A DNA stretch of 64,000 bases from the NCBI RefSeq assembly GCF_014836905.1, contig NZ_JACSPZ010000010.1, forward strand, positions 1 through 64,000, written 5' to 3'. Source of the stretch: Solibacillus faecavium. GTDB taxonomy: Bacteria > Bacillota > Bacilli > Bacillales_A > Planococcaceae. This document shows, in pieces, positions 52,842 to 60,580 of this stretch. The position numbers were made by a program, and so were the translations under genes. Each line of letters starts with the position of its first letter. Within the stretch, counting starts at the first letter, position 1. The notes beneath the pieces were generated by a model that worked only from the letters and a program-made list of their open reading frames with translations, was not told where the DNA came from and searched no databases.

Positions 52842-53174
52842 TTATTCTACAACAGTGTAATTTCCATGCTCCATCGAAATGACGAATTCTGGTTTCGGCG
52901 GTTTACCACCATGTTCTTTTATTTTCGCTTTATGGCCAGCGATATGTTCAGGGCTCTTTTCCCAAGCCTTCCATGCTTCCTCTGATTCCCAACGGATAAT
53001 CATAACCACTTCTTCTTCACCGCGGCGGACATTTTTCACCAATAGTTCGCGACCAATAAATCCTTCACGTTGTTCTAATTTCGATGGACCTTGATCCGGC
53101 TTCCTACTAAAACGTTCGATAATTTTTTCAGAGTTACCCTCGGTTACAACCCATTTACGTATTTGTACAAACAT
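52842..53174 (-). CDS. hmoA: heme-degrading monooxygenase HmoA-like (ABM domain)
   Basis: 110 aa antibiotic-biosynthesis-monooxygenase fold. KNVRRGEEEVVMIIRWESEEAW (about 47-68) and SPEHIAGHK (about 75-83) match B. subtilis HmoA (YetG), which releases iron from heme. It lies 64 nt downstream of yclQ on the same strand across a terminator, so iron regulation by readthrough is plausible. The ribosome site AAAGGAGCG precedes ATG 53174. Confidence 0.9.
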   Translation of the reverse strand: MFVQIRKWVVTEGNSEKIIERFSRKPDQGPSKLEQREGFIGRELLVKNVRRGEEEVVMIIRWESEEAWKAWEKSPEHIAGHKAKIKEHGGKPPKPEFVISMEHGNYTVVE

Positions 53175-53194
53175 AATCTATCGCTCCTTTTTTT

Positions 53195-53224
53195 AAAAAA
53201 AGCATGCCTCAAAATGAGACATGC
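53195..53224 (-). terminator. terminator of yclQ
   Basis: Stem GCATGTCTCA/TGAGGCATGC followed on the minus strand by TTTTTTT, 14 nt after the yclQ stop. Confidence 0.85.
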
Positions 53225-53237
53225 CCTATTTATAATA

Positions 53238-54275
53238 TTATTTTAATTCGTTTAAAATTTCATCTAATTTTTCTGCTTCAGTTGTTACACCGTTAGAAGA
53301 GAAGTACCAGTTTACACCATCAAGATAAACGATTTTACCTTCTTTGTAAGCACGAGTCTTTTTGATGATATCATTTTCGATGTCAGCTTTAATAGTATCT
53401 ACATCAGAAGCTGTACGGTCAATGATTAATAATACTTCTGGATCTACAGAAAGGATTGATTCATAAGAGAAGTCTGAACCGTGTGAAGATGCTTTAATAT
53501 CTGTAGTTGAAGGTTTAAAGCCAAAGTCATTGTATACATATGCAAAACGAGAATCTTCACCGTTATCGAAACCAGAGATTTTTTTGTCGTTGTACATTGC
53601 TACTAATGCATTTTCATAGCCAGCCGCCTTTTCTTTCACTTCATCAACTTTAGCTTGTAAGCTTGATTTTAACTCTTCAGCTTTTTCTTCTTTACCGAAG
53701 ATTTTTGCTGCCAAGTCTACAGTTTCAAATACACCGTCAACGTAGTTCGAGTTATCAGAACCGATGAATACTACGTTTGGAGTGATTTCTTTTAACTCTT
53801 CATAGAATGGAGCTTGACGACCAGAAATGAAAATTGCATCTGGGTTAGCAGCTGCTACTTTCTCAAAGTCGATTTGCTTTAAAGTACCAACGTCTGCTAC
53901 TGAATCTGTTACGTATTTCTCTTTAAGATGCGCCGGGATATTCCCTTTACCTCCGTTTGCAGCGATACCAACAATTCCTTCAACGCCTAATGCATCAAGT
54001 GTATCTAAGAAACCGTAGTCAAGTACTACGATGTTTTTTGGCATTTCTTCAAATGTTACATCTTCAAAGGAAACTGATTTCCCATCCTCTGTTTCACTTC
54101 CTGCTGATAATGGAGAAACTGACATTGGGAATGCTGCTGTTTCTGTTGATGCAGATGTTTCACTGTTTTCAGTTGCAGCAGGTTCATTTGTTTCAGTTGC
54201 CTTTTCTTCATCTGAACCACATGCTGCTAGCATTAATGTTAATGCTGCTGCCGTTAAAAATTTCCACTTTTTCAT
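53238..54275 (-). CDS. yclQ: petrobactin-type siderophore-binding lipoprotein YclQ
   Basis: 345 aa. Lipobox LMLAAC (C19), then a low-complexity Thr/Glu/Ser linker (about 24-50) and a class III periplasmic-binding fold (NIVVLDYGFLDTLDALGVEG about 80-99). Homologous to B. subtilis YclQ and FatB/FpuA, binding petrobactin-like siderophores. It has its own Fur-box-containing promoter region, separate from yclNOP. The ribosome site AGGAGGAAAT precedes ATG 54275. Confidence 0.94.
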   Translation of the reverse strand: MKKWKFLTAAALTLMLAACGSDEEKATETNEPAATENSETSASTETAAFPMSVSPLSAGSETEDGKSVSFEDVTFEEMPKNIVVLDYGFLDTLDALGVEGIVGIAANGGKGNIPAHLKEKYVTDSVADVGTLKQIDFEKVAAANPDAIFISGRQAPFYEELKEITPNVVFIGSDNSNYVDGVFETVDLAAKIFGKEEKAEELKSSLQAKVDEVKEKAAGYENALVAMYNDKKISGFDNGEDSRFAYVYNDFGFKPSTTDIKASSHGSDFSYESILSVDPEVLLIIDRTASDVDTIKADIENDIIKKTRAYKEGKIVYLDGVNWYFSSNGVTTEAEKLDEILNELK

Positions 54276-54311
54276 GTTAAAATTTCCTCCTACTTTTCTC
54301 TCAACCGAGAG

Positions 54312-54326
54312 TGATAATCGTTTTCA
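54312..54326 (-). promoter_or_regulatory. Fur box before yclQ
   Basis: TGATAAT-C-GTTTTCA matches the 7-1-7 Fur consensus TGATAAT-N-ATTATCA at 12 of 14 positions. A second weaker AT/GAGAATGAAT-type stretch lies at about 54385-54405. Confidence 0.7.
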
Positions 54327-54453
54327 ATTAACTAGTGTAAGTCTAAATCAACTGTTTAAAGTTGTCAATTGTTTTTATGAAATTAATATTCATTCTCATT
54401 TAAATTTATAAAATAAATGTATAAGCGAGAATAACCTATACATTTACTTATCT

Positions 54454-55221
54454 TTAGCTTTGGGAATTAAAGTATACACAGATTCTACAACCATCTTGTT
54501 CTTGAACCGGAATATGCATGTCATATACTTCCCGAAGTGCTTCTGAATTAATAATGTCATGAGTTGGACCATCTTTTACAAGGCGTCCATCTTTTAAAGC
54601 GACAATACGGTCTGAATACACCGAAGCAAAGTTAATATCATGCAACACAATGACAACTGTTTTGCCTAATTCATCTACAAGCTTGCGTAAAATTTTCATG
54701 ATTTGAACCGAGTGCTTCATATCCAGGTTGTTTAATGGTTCATCCAATAAAATATACTCAGTATCTTGTGCTATTACCATCGAGATAAAAGCACGTTGCT
54801 TTTGACCACCGGATAATTCATCTAAAAATTTATGTTCCATATCGCCCAATGTCATGTATTCAATTGCACGATCAATATGTGCTTCGTCCTCTGCTGTTAA
54901 ACGCCCTTTTGAATAAGGATAACGACCAAATGCCACGAGTTCACGTACAGTTAATCGTACATTTAGATGATTTGATTGACGTAAAATAGCCACACGTTTA
55001 GCAAAATCATTAGATTTCATTTTTTTAACATCACTTTGATCTAAAAATACTTCCCCTGTATCTGAATCAAGCAATCGGCTTACCATGGATAATAATGTTG
55101 ACTTACCGGCACCGTTTGGTCCAATAAATGAAGTGATTGCTTTTGGCTGGATAGTTAATGATACGTTTTCAACAACTGGTTTCTTTCCAAAGCTTTTAGA
55201 AAGCCCTTTAATTTCAATCAT
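54454..55221 (-). CDS. yclP: siderophore ABC transporter ATP-binding protein YclP
   Basis: 255 aa FepC-type ATPase. Walker A FIGPNGAGKST (about 32-42), signature LSGGQKQRAFISMVIAQ (about 136-152), Walker B YILLDEPLNNLD (about 156-167) and the switch HDINFAS. Overlaps yclO by 4 nt (ATGA). It energises siderophore import. Confidence 0.96.
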   Translation of the reverse strand: MIEIKGLSKSFGKKPVVENVSLTIQPKAITSFIGPNGAGKSTLLSMVSRLLDSDTGEVFLDQSDVKKMKSNDFAKRVAILRQSNHLNVRLTVRELVAFGRYPYSKGRLTAEDEAHIDRAIEYMTLGDMEHKFLDELSGGQKQRAFISMVIAQDTEYILLDEPLNNLDMKHSVQIMKILRKLVDELGKTVVIVLHDINFASVYSDRIVALKDGRLVKDGPTHDIINSEALREVYDMHIPVQEQDGCRICVYFNSQS

Positions 55222-56174
55222 CCTGCTTTCCTACTTTCCTTCAGTATTAGATAGATAAAGTACAATCCACCGATGAAGTTTATAATAACACTTATCGTGG
55301 TACTTAATTGGAACACATGCAGTACTAAAAACTGCCCACCGACAAGTGCAATAATACTAATTAGGCTCGCACCCACAATTAAAACAGAGTGCTTATACGT
55401 AGCAAAAAATTGATACGCTAAGTTTGAAACGATTAATCCTAAAAACGTAATTGGACCTACAAGCGCAGTAGATGTTGCAATAAGAACGGAAGATAAAATT
55501 AGTACCTTCAATACAATTTTATCGTAGTTTACACCTAAGTTTATTGCATTTTCACGTCCTAATGACATTACATCTAAATCCCTTAATAAACGATAACCGT
55601 ATATAAACGAAGCCACTAATATAACGATAGCAATAAGTAAAAGCTCAGTTTTAACATTCATAAAGCTCGCAAATAAACGAGATTGTAAGCTTTCATATTC
55701 TACCGGGTCAATAATTACTTGTAAAAATGTTACTAAGCTACCGAGCAGTGTCCCTATAATCATCCCTGCTAGCAGCAGTAGGAAGATTGGATGCTTATCG
55801 GCCCTGAATAGAAATCTGTATAAAATAAGTGCGAAGATAACCATCGCAACAATTGATAATCCAAAATTCAAATAACGGCTTACTACAAAAATAGAGGCGG
55901 ACCCCGCAAAGAAGAATATGACCGTCTGGACGACTTCATACATCGAGTCAACACCCATCATTGAAGGAGTTAATAATCGATTATGTGTAACTGTCTGGAA
56001 TGTTACCGTCGCATACGCAATGGCAGTACCGGTAATAATCATTGCCAATACACGTTCTACACGTTTTGGAAAGGCGTAACTAAATCCACCTTGAATATTA
56101 TATAGACAAAATAACAGTATACTAATAATCGCGATTACGGCTAAAACAATAAGCTTCGTTCTATTTTTTCGCAT
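55218..56174 (-). CDS. yclO: siderophore ABC transporter permease YclO
   Basis: 318 aa FecCD-family permease with about nine to ten transmembrane helices. VGPITFLGLIVSNLAYQF (about 255-272) is the typical cytoplasmic coupling region. It partners YclN. It overlaps yclN by 14 nt. Length normal. Confidence 0.95.
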   Translation of the reverse strand: MRKNRTKLIVLAVIAIISILLFCLYNIQGGFSYAFPKRVERVLAMIITGTAIAYATVTFQTVTHNRLLTPSMMGVDSMYEVVQTVIFFFAGSASIFVVSRYLNFGLSIVAMVIFALILYRFLFRADKHPIFLLLLAGMIIGTLLGSLVTFLQVIIDPVEYESLQSRLFASFMNVKTELLLIAIVILVASFIYGYRLLRDLDVMSLGRENAINLGVNYDKIVLKVLILSSVLIATSTALVGPITFLGLIVSNLAYQFFATYKHSVLIVGASLISIIALVGGQFLVLHVFQLSTTISVIINFIGGLYFIYLILKESRKAG

Positions 56175-57117
56175 ATGCTTTCCCCCTAAACAACATTACT
56201 AAGAAGATTGCACTGCCGATTACCGCAACCGTTGTGTTTACCGGAATTTCAAACGGATACACAATAAGACGACTCAGGATATCACACATCAATAGGAATG
56301 CTGCCCCTAGGAAAATTGTATGCGGAATCGTTTTACGTAAATTGTCTCCCATATATAATGAAACTATGTTTGGCACGATTAACCCTAAGAAAGGAATAAT
56401 CCCTACTGTTAATACGACTGTAGTTGAAATAATCGCGACAAGCACTAAACCGAGATTTAATACAGTACGATAGCTCAACCCTAGATTTTTCGCAAAATCT
56501 TCACCCATTCCTGCCACTGTAAACTTATTTGCATATAAGTAAGCAAGAATAATCGCAGGTACAGCTACATAAAGCAACTCATAACGTCCTGAAACAACTA
56601 GTGTAAAACTACCTAAAAAGAATGTATCCACACTTTGCATTACATCTGCTTCATAGGCAATAAATGTGGATATAGCACCTATGATATTCCCGTACATAAT
56701 CCCGATTAGAGGCACGAAAATTACATCTTTAAATTTAATACTTTCCAGAAGACGCATGAAAATCATCATACCAATAAGTGCAAAGGTGAAACTAAAGAGA
56801 ATTTTCTCCATATAACCTACACTTGTGAAAAATACCATTGATACTACAATACCTAGTTTAGCCGCATCCAACGTACCCGATGTTGTCGGTGATACGAATT
56901 TATTACGGCTTAAGCTTTGCATAATTAAGCCTGAAATACCCATCCCTGCCCCAGCAAGTATAATCGCCATTAATCGTGGCACTCGACTCATCAGGAAAAT
57001 TTGTGTTTTATCTGAATCCCAATCCAATAAATCAGATGGTTTAATGTCGATTGCCCCAATAAATAATGATATAAAGGACAGAACGATGGTTGCTGCAACG
57101 AGCATCCAAAGTCTCAT
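56161..57117 (-). CDS. yclN: siderophore ABC transporter permease YclN
   Basis: 318 aa FecCD-family permease. GIIPFLGLIVPNIVSLYMGD (about 240-259) and the N-terminal SRVPRLMAIILAGAGMGISG (about 44-63) are family blocks. First gene of yclNOP(Q). The ribosome site is weak (GTGGGAAA before ATG 57117). A Fur box lies 121-139 nt upstream. Confidence 0.95.
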   Translation of the reverse strand: MRLWMLVAATIVLSFISLFIGAIDIKPSDLLDWDSDKTQIFLMSRVPRLMAIILAGAGMGISGLIMQSLSRNKFVSPTTSGTLDAAKLGIVVSMVFFTSVGYMEKILFSFTFALIGMMIFMRLLESIKFKDVIFVPLIGIMYGNIIGAISTFIAYEADVMQSVDTFFLGSFTLVVSGRYELLYVAVPAIILAYLYANKFTVAGMGEDFAKNLGLSYRTVLNLGLVLVAIISTTVVLTVGIIPFLGLIVPNIVSLYMGDNLRKTIPHTIFLGAAFLLMCDILSRLIVYPFEIPVNTTVAVIGSAIFLVMLFRGKAYAKK

Positions 57118-57237
57118 TTCATTTTCCCACTATTCTTTATATATTTTATTTTAATTCCAATAGCCAAACGCTGTTGAATTTTTGAGTGAACTAATAACTC
57201 TGATGGAATACACTAACACGTATTCACTAATTCTCAA

Positions 57238-57256
57238 TGAAAATGAGAATCATTTC
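57238..57256 (-). promoter_or_regulatory. Fur box before yclN
   Basis: TGAAAATGAGAATCATTTC contains two overlapping Fur-type half-sites and shares the core AATGAGAATCA with the site at 25002. It sits upstream of yclNOP as in B. subtilis. Confidence 0.75.
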
Positions 57257-57471
57257 TTTCACTACATCATTATATAATTGCTAATAATGAAAATCAAACA
57301 CACGATTTAAAAATAAAGCATCTTTGAACAGCGAATATATTGAAATTAGTATTTTAAGAGCAATTAGCCGTTTTATTTACAAAGTACAGTATATATAGGA
57401 AATTAGACGAAATAATAAAAAACCACAAATATAAATTCATAGTTTCAGACTGTAAACAAATTCTTAAAAAA

Positions 57472-57841
57472 TGTTTGTTTAAAAATCACCTTAACACTGA
57501 ACCGTTGATTTCCATTCCGGGACCGATGCTTTCCCCGGGCACGGCTCTAGCTAACTAAATTGTGCCTACAACGGCAGGCACAATTTAGTGGATCTTCCGC
57601 GCGGTGCTCCTGCGATTACTCGTCGCAAAATAAATTTTGCTGTTCCCGGTGGAGTCACGGTCCCTCCACTCCAATCAACTTATTAATCGCTTTAAATAAA
57701 TTGAGTTAGGATTTCTCTAATGAATAGTAATCAAACAATGAACGTGAACAAATTGTTCCGGCTAACCATCTAGTTGAAATTTATAATAAAAAGACAAAAA
57801 GTCTCGAGAGTTCATCTCTCCTGGCCTTTTGTCGACAATCT
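57472..57841. repeat. dispersed noncoding repeat, copy B (long form)
   Basis: About 370 bp, direct repeat of copy A (45394-45637). Its core (57504-57679) has inverted ends GTTGATT/AATCAAC. The middle carries nested hairpins, including 13-bp CTAAATTGTGCCT/AGGCACAATTTAG (57555-57588) and GCAAAAT/ATTTTGC. The right flank ends in a decayed copy of the terminator hairpin of copy A (57793-57831). No gene in any frame is convincing. Confidence 0.85.
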
Positions 57842-57875
57842 CAAAGAGGGGAAAGAATTAGTTCCAGTTCACGCA

Positions 57876-57908
57876 AAAAGAGAAATTGCATTGTGCAATT
57901 TCTCTTTT
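57876..57908. terminator. 15-bp hairpin in the gene-free stretch
   Basis: Perfect stem AAAAGAGAAATTGCA/TGCAATTTCTCTTTT with a 3-nt loop. Terminator-like on both strands. It lies between repeats B and C, about 350 nt beyond the racemase gene. Confidence 0.6.
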
Positions 57909-58050
57909 GCGCTTTATAAGGGAAATATTCGGAGAGGTAACACTTCTTTCGTTTAAAATTTGGTGGTAGGATACTTAAATTTTTACAGAGAATGTCCTTT
58001 TTTCATGCCTGAAATTATGCAGAGATTTACTTGATATAGATGATAAATTA

Positions 58051-58153
58051 GTTGTTCGGAGTGAAGGCGGCGACTCCCAGGGGAACAGCACGAGGGAGAG
58101 ACTACAGGCTCGAGCCGTGCCCCTAGGAAAGCGTCCGCCGTAACGGAGAACAA
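58051..58153. repeat. GC-rich structured noncoding element C
   Basis: About 100 bp, clearly GC-richer than its surroundings. It has inverted ends TTGTTC/GAACAA, inner GGCGG/CCGCC and GGGG/CCCC, giving a long imperfect stem. Its style (CTCCCAGGGGAACAGCACGAG...) resembles widespread Bacillaceae intergenic repeats. The frame crossing it (57975-58304, minus) is spurious. Confidence 0.65.
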
Positions 58154-58254
58154 AGGCTACGCAGTTGACACAATAAGTAAGCCATTCAAATTTACTAATC
58201 GTAAAGTTTGCAGGACTTTTGATTTTGGCCGGGTTTTGTCCCAGCCACTTGTAT

Positions 58255-59364
58255 CTAAATCCGATAGGTTGTTTTATTGACACTGTACTTTTCCAATATT
58301 GCACGATTTACTTCATAGCCGATTCCATTTTTTTGAGGAACTTTAATGTAGCCATTTTCTACTGTTACTTCCGGGCTAATAATATCTTCATACCAATAAC
58401 GGCTTGAGGCAGCAGTATCTCCAGGCATTATAAAGTTAGCAAGACTTGTAAGAGCAACATTTTGTGCCCGGCCTATTCCTGCTTCAAGCATCCCTCCACA
58501 CCAAACAGGTATATGGTGCTCCATACAGTAATCATGAATGCGCTTTGCTTCACTAATACCGCCTACTCGTGCAATTTTAATATTGATAACACCACAGCTC
58601 CCCAGCAAAATCGCCTTACGTGTATCCTCAAGAGAGGTAATGCTTTCATCTAAACAAATCGGTGTCTTAATTTCCTTTTGTAATAAGGCATGGTCGATTA
58701 AATCATCATGGGAAAGTGGCTGTTCAATCATCATTAAATTGAACTCATCCAGCTTTTTTAAATTCCCCATATCTTCTAATGTATATGCGGAATTTGCATC
58801 TGCCATTAAAGGGATATTAGGAAATACTTGGCGAATCGTATGTAAAAGTTCGATATCTTTTCCAGGCTTAATCTTTACTTTAATTCTTTTATAACCTTCA
58901 TCTAAATAATGTTGAATCGTTTTTATAAGCTGTTCATCTGTAGACTGTAATCCAATACTAATCCCCACTTCGATTTTATCCTGGGATCCTCCGATGACAT
59001 TCGCTAACGGTTGATTCATTAATTGGGCGTAAATATCCCATACTGCACCTTCAATTGCTGCTTTCGCCATATTGTTGCGACGAATGGGCCGAAACATCTC
59101 AAATACATCATCTGGATGCTTCAATTCAGCTCCCAATAATGTTGGAATTAAAAAATCCTCCAATATATGACGCATAGTTTTAAAAGTTTCTTCGGTATAG
59201 GATGGTTCTTCAAAAGCAACACCTTCTCCCCAACCGACAACTCCACTTTCATCCTTCGCCTCCACTACTAAAAATCGTTTATCTTGCATTGACCCAAAGC
59301 TCGTTGTAAATGGTGTTTTCATCTTCATTACGAGTTCATGCATTGTGACTTCGACTAATTTCAT
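58255..59364 (-). CDS. N-succinylamino acid racemase / o-succinylbenzoate synthase family enolase
   Basis: 369 aa from ATG 59364 (ribosome site AGGAGCA; ATG 59370 is in frame). Muconate-lactonizing-enzyme subgroup: catalytic KxK in RIKVKIKPG (about 159-167), metal ligands in MADANSAY (D ~189), IEQPL (E ~214) and CLDES (D ~239), and second-base Lys in NIKIARVGG (~263). The pairing with a GNAT upstream is the context of NSAR enzymes in the D- to L-amino-acid conversion pathway; MenC activity is an alternative. Confidence 0.9.
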   Translation of the reverse strand: MKLVEVTMHELVMKMKTPFTTSFGSMQDKRFLVVEAKDESGVVGWGEGVAFEEPSYTEETFKTMRHILEDFLIPTLLGAELKHPDDVFEMFRPIRRNNMAKAAIEGAVWDIYAQLMNQPLANVIGGSQDKIEVGISIGLQSTDEQLIKTIQHYLDEGYKRIKVKIKPGKDIELLHTIRQVFPNIPLMADANSAYTLEDMGNLKKLDEFNLMMIEQPLSHDDLIDHALLQKEIKTPICLDESITSLEDTRKAILLGSCGVINIKIARVGGISEAKRIHDYCMEHHIPVWCGGMLEAGIGRAQNVALTSLANFIMPGDTAASSRYWYEDIISPEVTVENGYIKVPQKNGIGYEVNRAILEKYSVNKTTYRI

Positions 59365-59392
59365 GTTCATTGCTCCTATTAATTGTTAAATT

Positions 59393-59429
59393 AAAAAACT
59401 TTCAGCGGGCAATGATGCACCCGCTGAAA
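59393..59429 (-). terminator. intercistronic terminator between GNAT and racemase
   Basis: Perfect 10-bp stem TTTCAGCGGG/CCCGCTGAAA followed on the minus strand by AGTTTTTTAA. It fills the 70-nt gap and immediately precedes the racemase ribosome site. Confidence 0.85.
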
Positions 59430-59434
59430 AGGAA

Positions 59435-60268
59435 TTAAAGAGCAAATAAGGAACGCTTCACAAGTAGATAATGGCTTATTTGCTCATCTTTTTTCATTAA
59501 ATAAATAATTTTATAATTTTGGTCAAACATTGCTTGTAGAATATTTCTTGTTTTATACCGCCAATCTTCTGCTAAAGCGACACTCTCGACTTTGATTTTT
59601 TGAAAGTTTGTTGGAATAGGCAATGTATATGCATCGTGGATAAGTGTTTCCTCTTTACTAAACTTTTGTTCCTTATCCAATGTAGGCAACCCTACAATAT
59701 TTGCTTCCCAATCTACGATAGGTTTTGCTTCATCAAGCAATTCTTCTACTTTTGCATCCCAACGTAAGTAATCATTATCAACGAGCTGCCACTCTACACA
59801 AAGGCGATCTGTAGGCAATAATTTATTAAATGGATCTTCCATCTCACCATAGCAGTTCTCTATATAAGTATCGCTATAACTGCGCAACTTCGAAAAGTTT
59901 AAATAACCACTACGCGCTTCAAGCGGATCAAACGTCCATCGACAAGTGCGATAGCCGCGTTCGATAGCGATATCTTTCAAATAATTTTTTAGTAATTCTC
60001 CTACACCTTGCTCACGGTAATTACGTTTAATACCGATCATATGGGAATATAAATACACTTGCTCATCCATATATCCAGGACAACTATAGTTAAAGCCAAT
60101 AATCTCGTCATTTAAATAAGCTCCAAGAACAATTCCACCATTACGGATTGTTGCAATGGTTTGATGAACAGGGATGCTACCGACTGCCCAAATCTCATGC
60201 TCTAACTCACGTGCCTCTTCAATTTGTTCAATTGTCGTCAATTCCTTAATTGTTACTGATTCTAACAT
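59435..60268 (-). CDS. GNAT-family acyltransferase, probable amino-acid N-succinyltransferase
   Basis: 277 aa. GNAT fold with the acyl-CoA loop NYREQGVGELL (about 83-93) and strand HMIGIKRNYR. Longer than minimal GNATs, with a C-terminal extension. This family is encoded beside NSAR-type racemases in Bacilli, where the transferase N-succinylates D-amino acids. The assignment rests on that context. The ribosome site GGGGAGGCA precedes ATG 60268. Confidence 0.85.
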   Translation of the reverse strand: MLESVTIKELTTIEQIEEARELEHEIWAVGSIPVHQTIATIRNGGIVLGAYLNDEIIGFNYSCPGYMDEQVYLYSHMIGIKRNYREQGVGELLKNYLKDIAIERGYRTCRWTFDPLEARSGYLNFSKLRSYSDTYIENCYGEMEDPFNKLLPTDRLCVEWQLVDNDYLRWDAKVEELLDEAKPIVDWEANIVGLPTLDKEQKFSKEETLIHDAYTLPIPTNFQKIKVESVALAEDWRYKTRNILQAMFDQNYKIIYLMKKDEQISHYLLVKRSLFAL

Positions 60269-60288
60269 AATGTTTGCCTCCCCTATAG

Positions 60289-60444
60289 TTACTTTTTCAT
60301 CGTGCCATTAAAACTGTTATTACAATTATTTGCATCTCTCAGCCGTTTACACTGCTTATCGAGATCTTGTAACCATCGGGAATGTTCTGCATATTTCAAG
60401 TGTTGTATTAATCCTTCCCAACTAAAATTTTTATTGGAGATATT
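60289..60444 (-). other. open frame without start in the GNAT leader (possible gene remnant)
   Basis: A minus-strand frame of about 51 codons with protein-like composition (WEGLIQHLKY, HSRWLQDLDKQCKRL) ends at TAA 60289. It lacks an ATG and a placed ribosome site. It may be a decayed gene or chance; the opposite strand is also open. Confidence 0.3.
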
Positions 60445-60461
60445 TTATTTTAGTAAGGATT
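60410..60461 (-). promoter_or_regulatory. structured inverted repeat upstream of the GNAT gene
   Basis: AATCCTT-CCCA-ACTAAAAT pairs with ATTTTAGT-AAGGATT (15 bp with a 4-nt bulge). It lies about 140-190 nt before the GNAT start, just below a TATAAT. It may be a leader structure or an operator. Confidence 0.4.
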
Positions 60462-60530
60462 CTCCCAGTTCCATTATATACCACAAGCTACCATTTTAAG
60501 TAGTTAACTTTTATTATTCCTTTCTTTCCA

Positions 60531-60574
60531 AAAGAAAAAACCTTAATTCGTAAAAAAATCTACAAATTAAGGTT
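60531..60574 (-). terminator. terminator of the POT transporter
   Basis: Stem AACCTTAATT/AATTAAGGTT followed on the minus strand by TTTTCTTTT, just after the stop at 60581. Confidence 0.85.
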
Positions 60575-60580
60575 AAAAAA

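Noticed and set aside
57975-58304. 109-aa minus-strand ORF
   Set aside because: It lies across GC-rich element C and into the racemase end, lacks a ribosome site and reads like the spurious proteins predicted from such repeats (FPWESPP).
60302-60499. 65-aa plus-strand ORF
   Set aside because: Composition rich in Leu/Ser/Cys with no ribosome site, antisense to the GNAT leader; the minus frame looks more protein-like.
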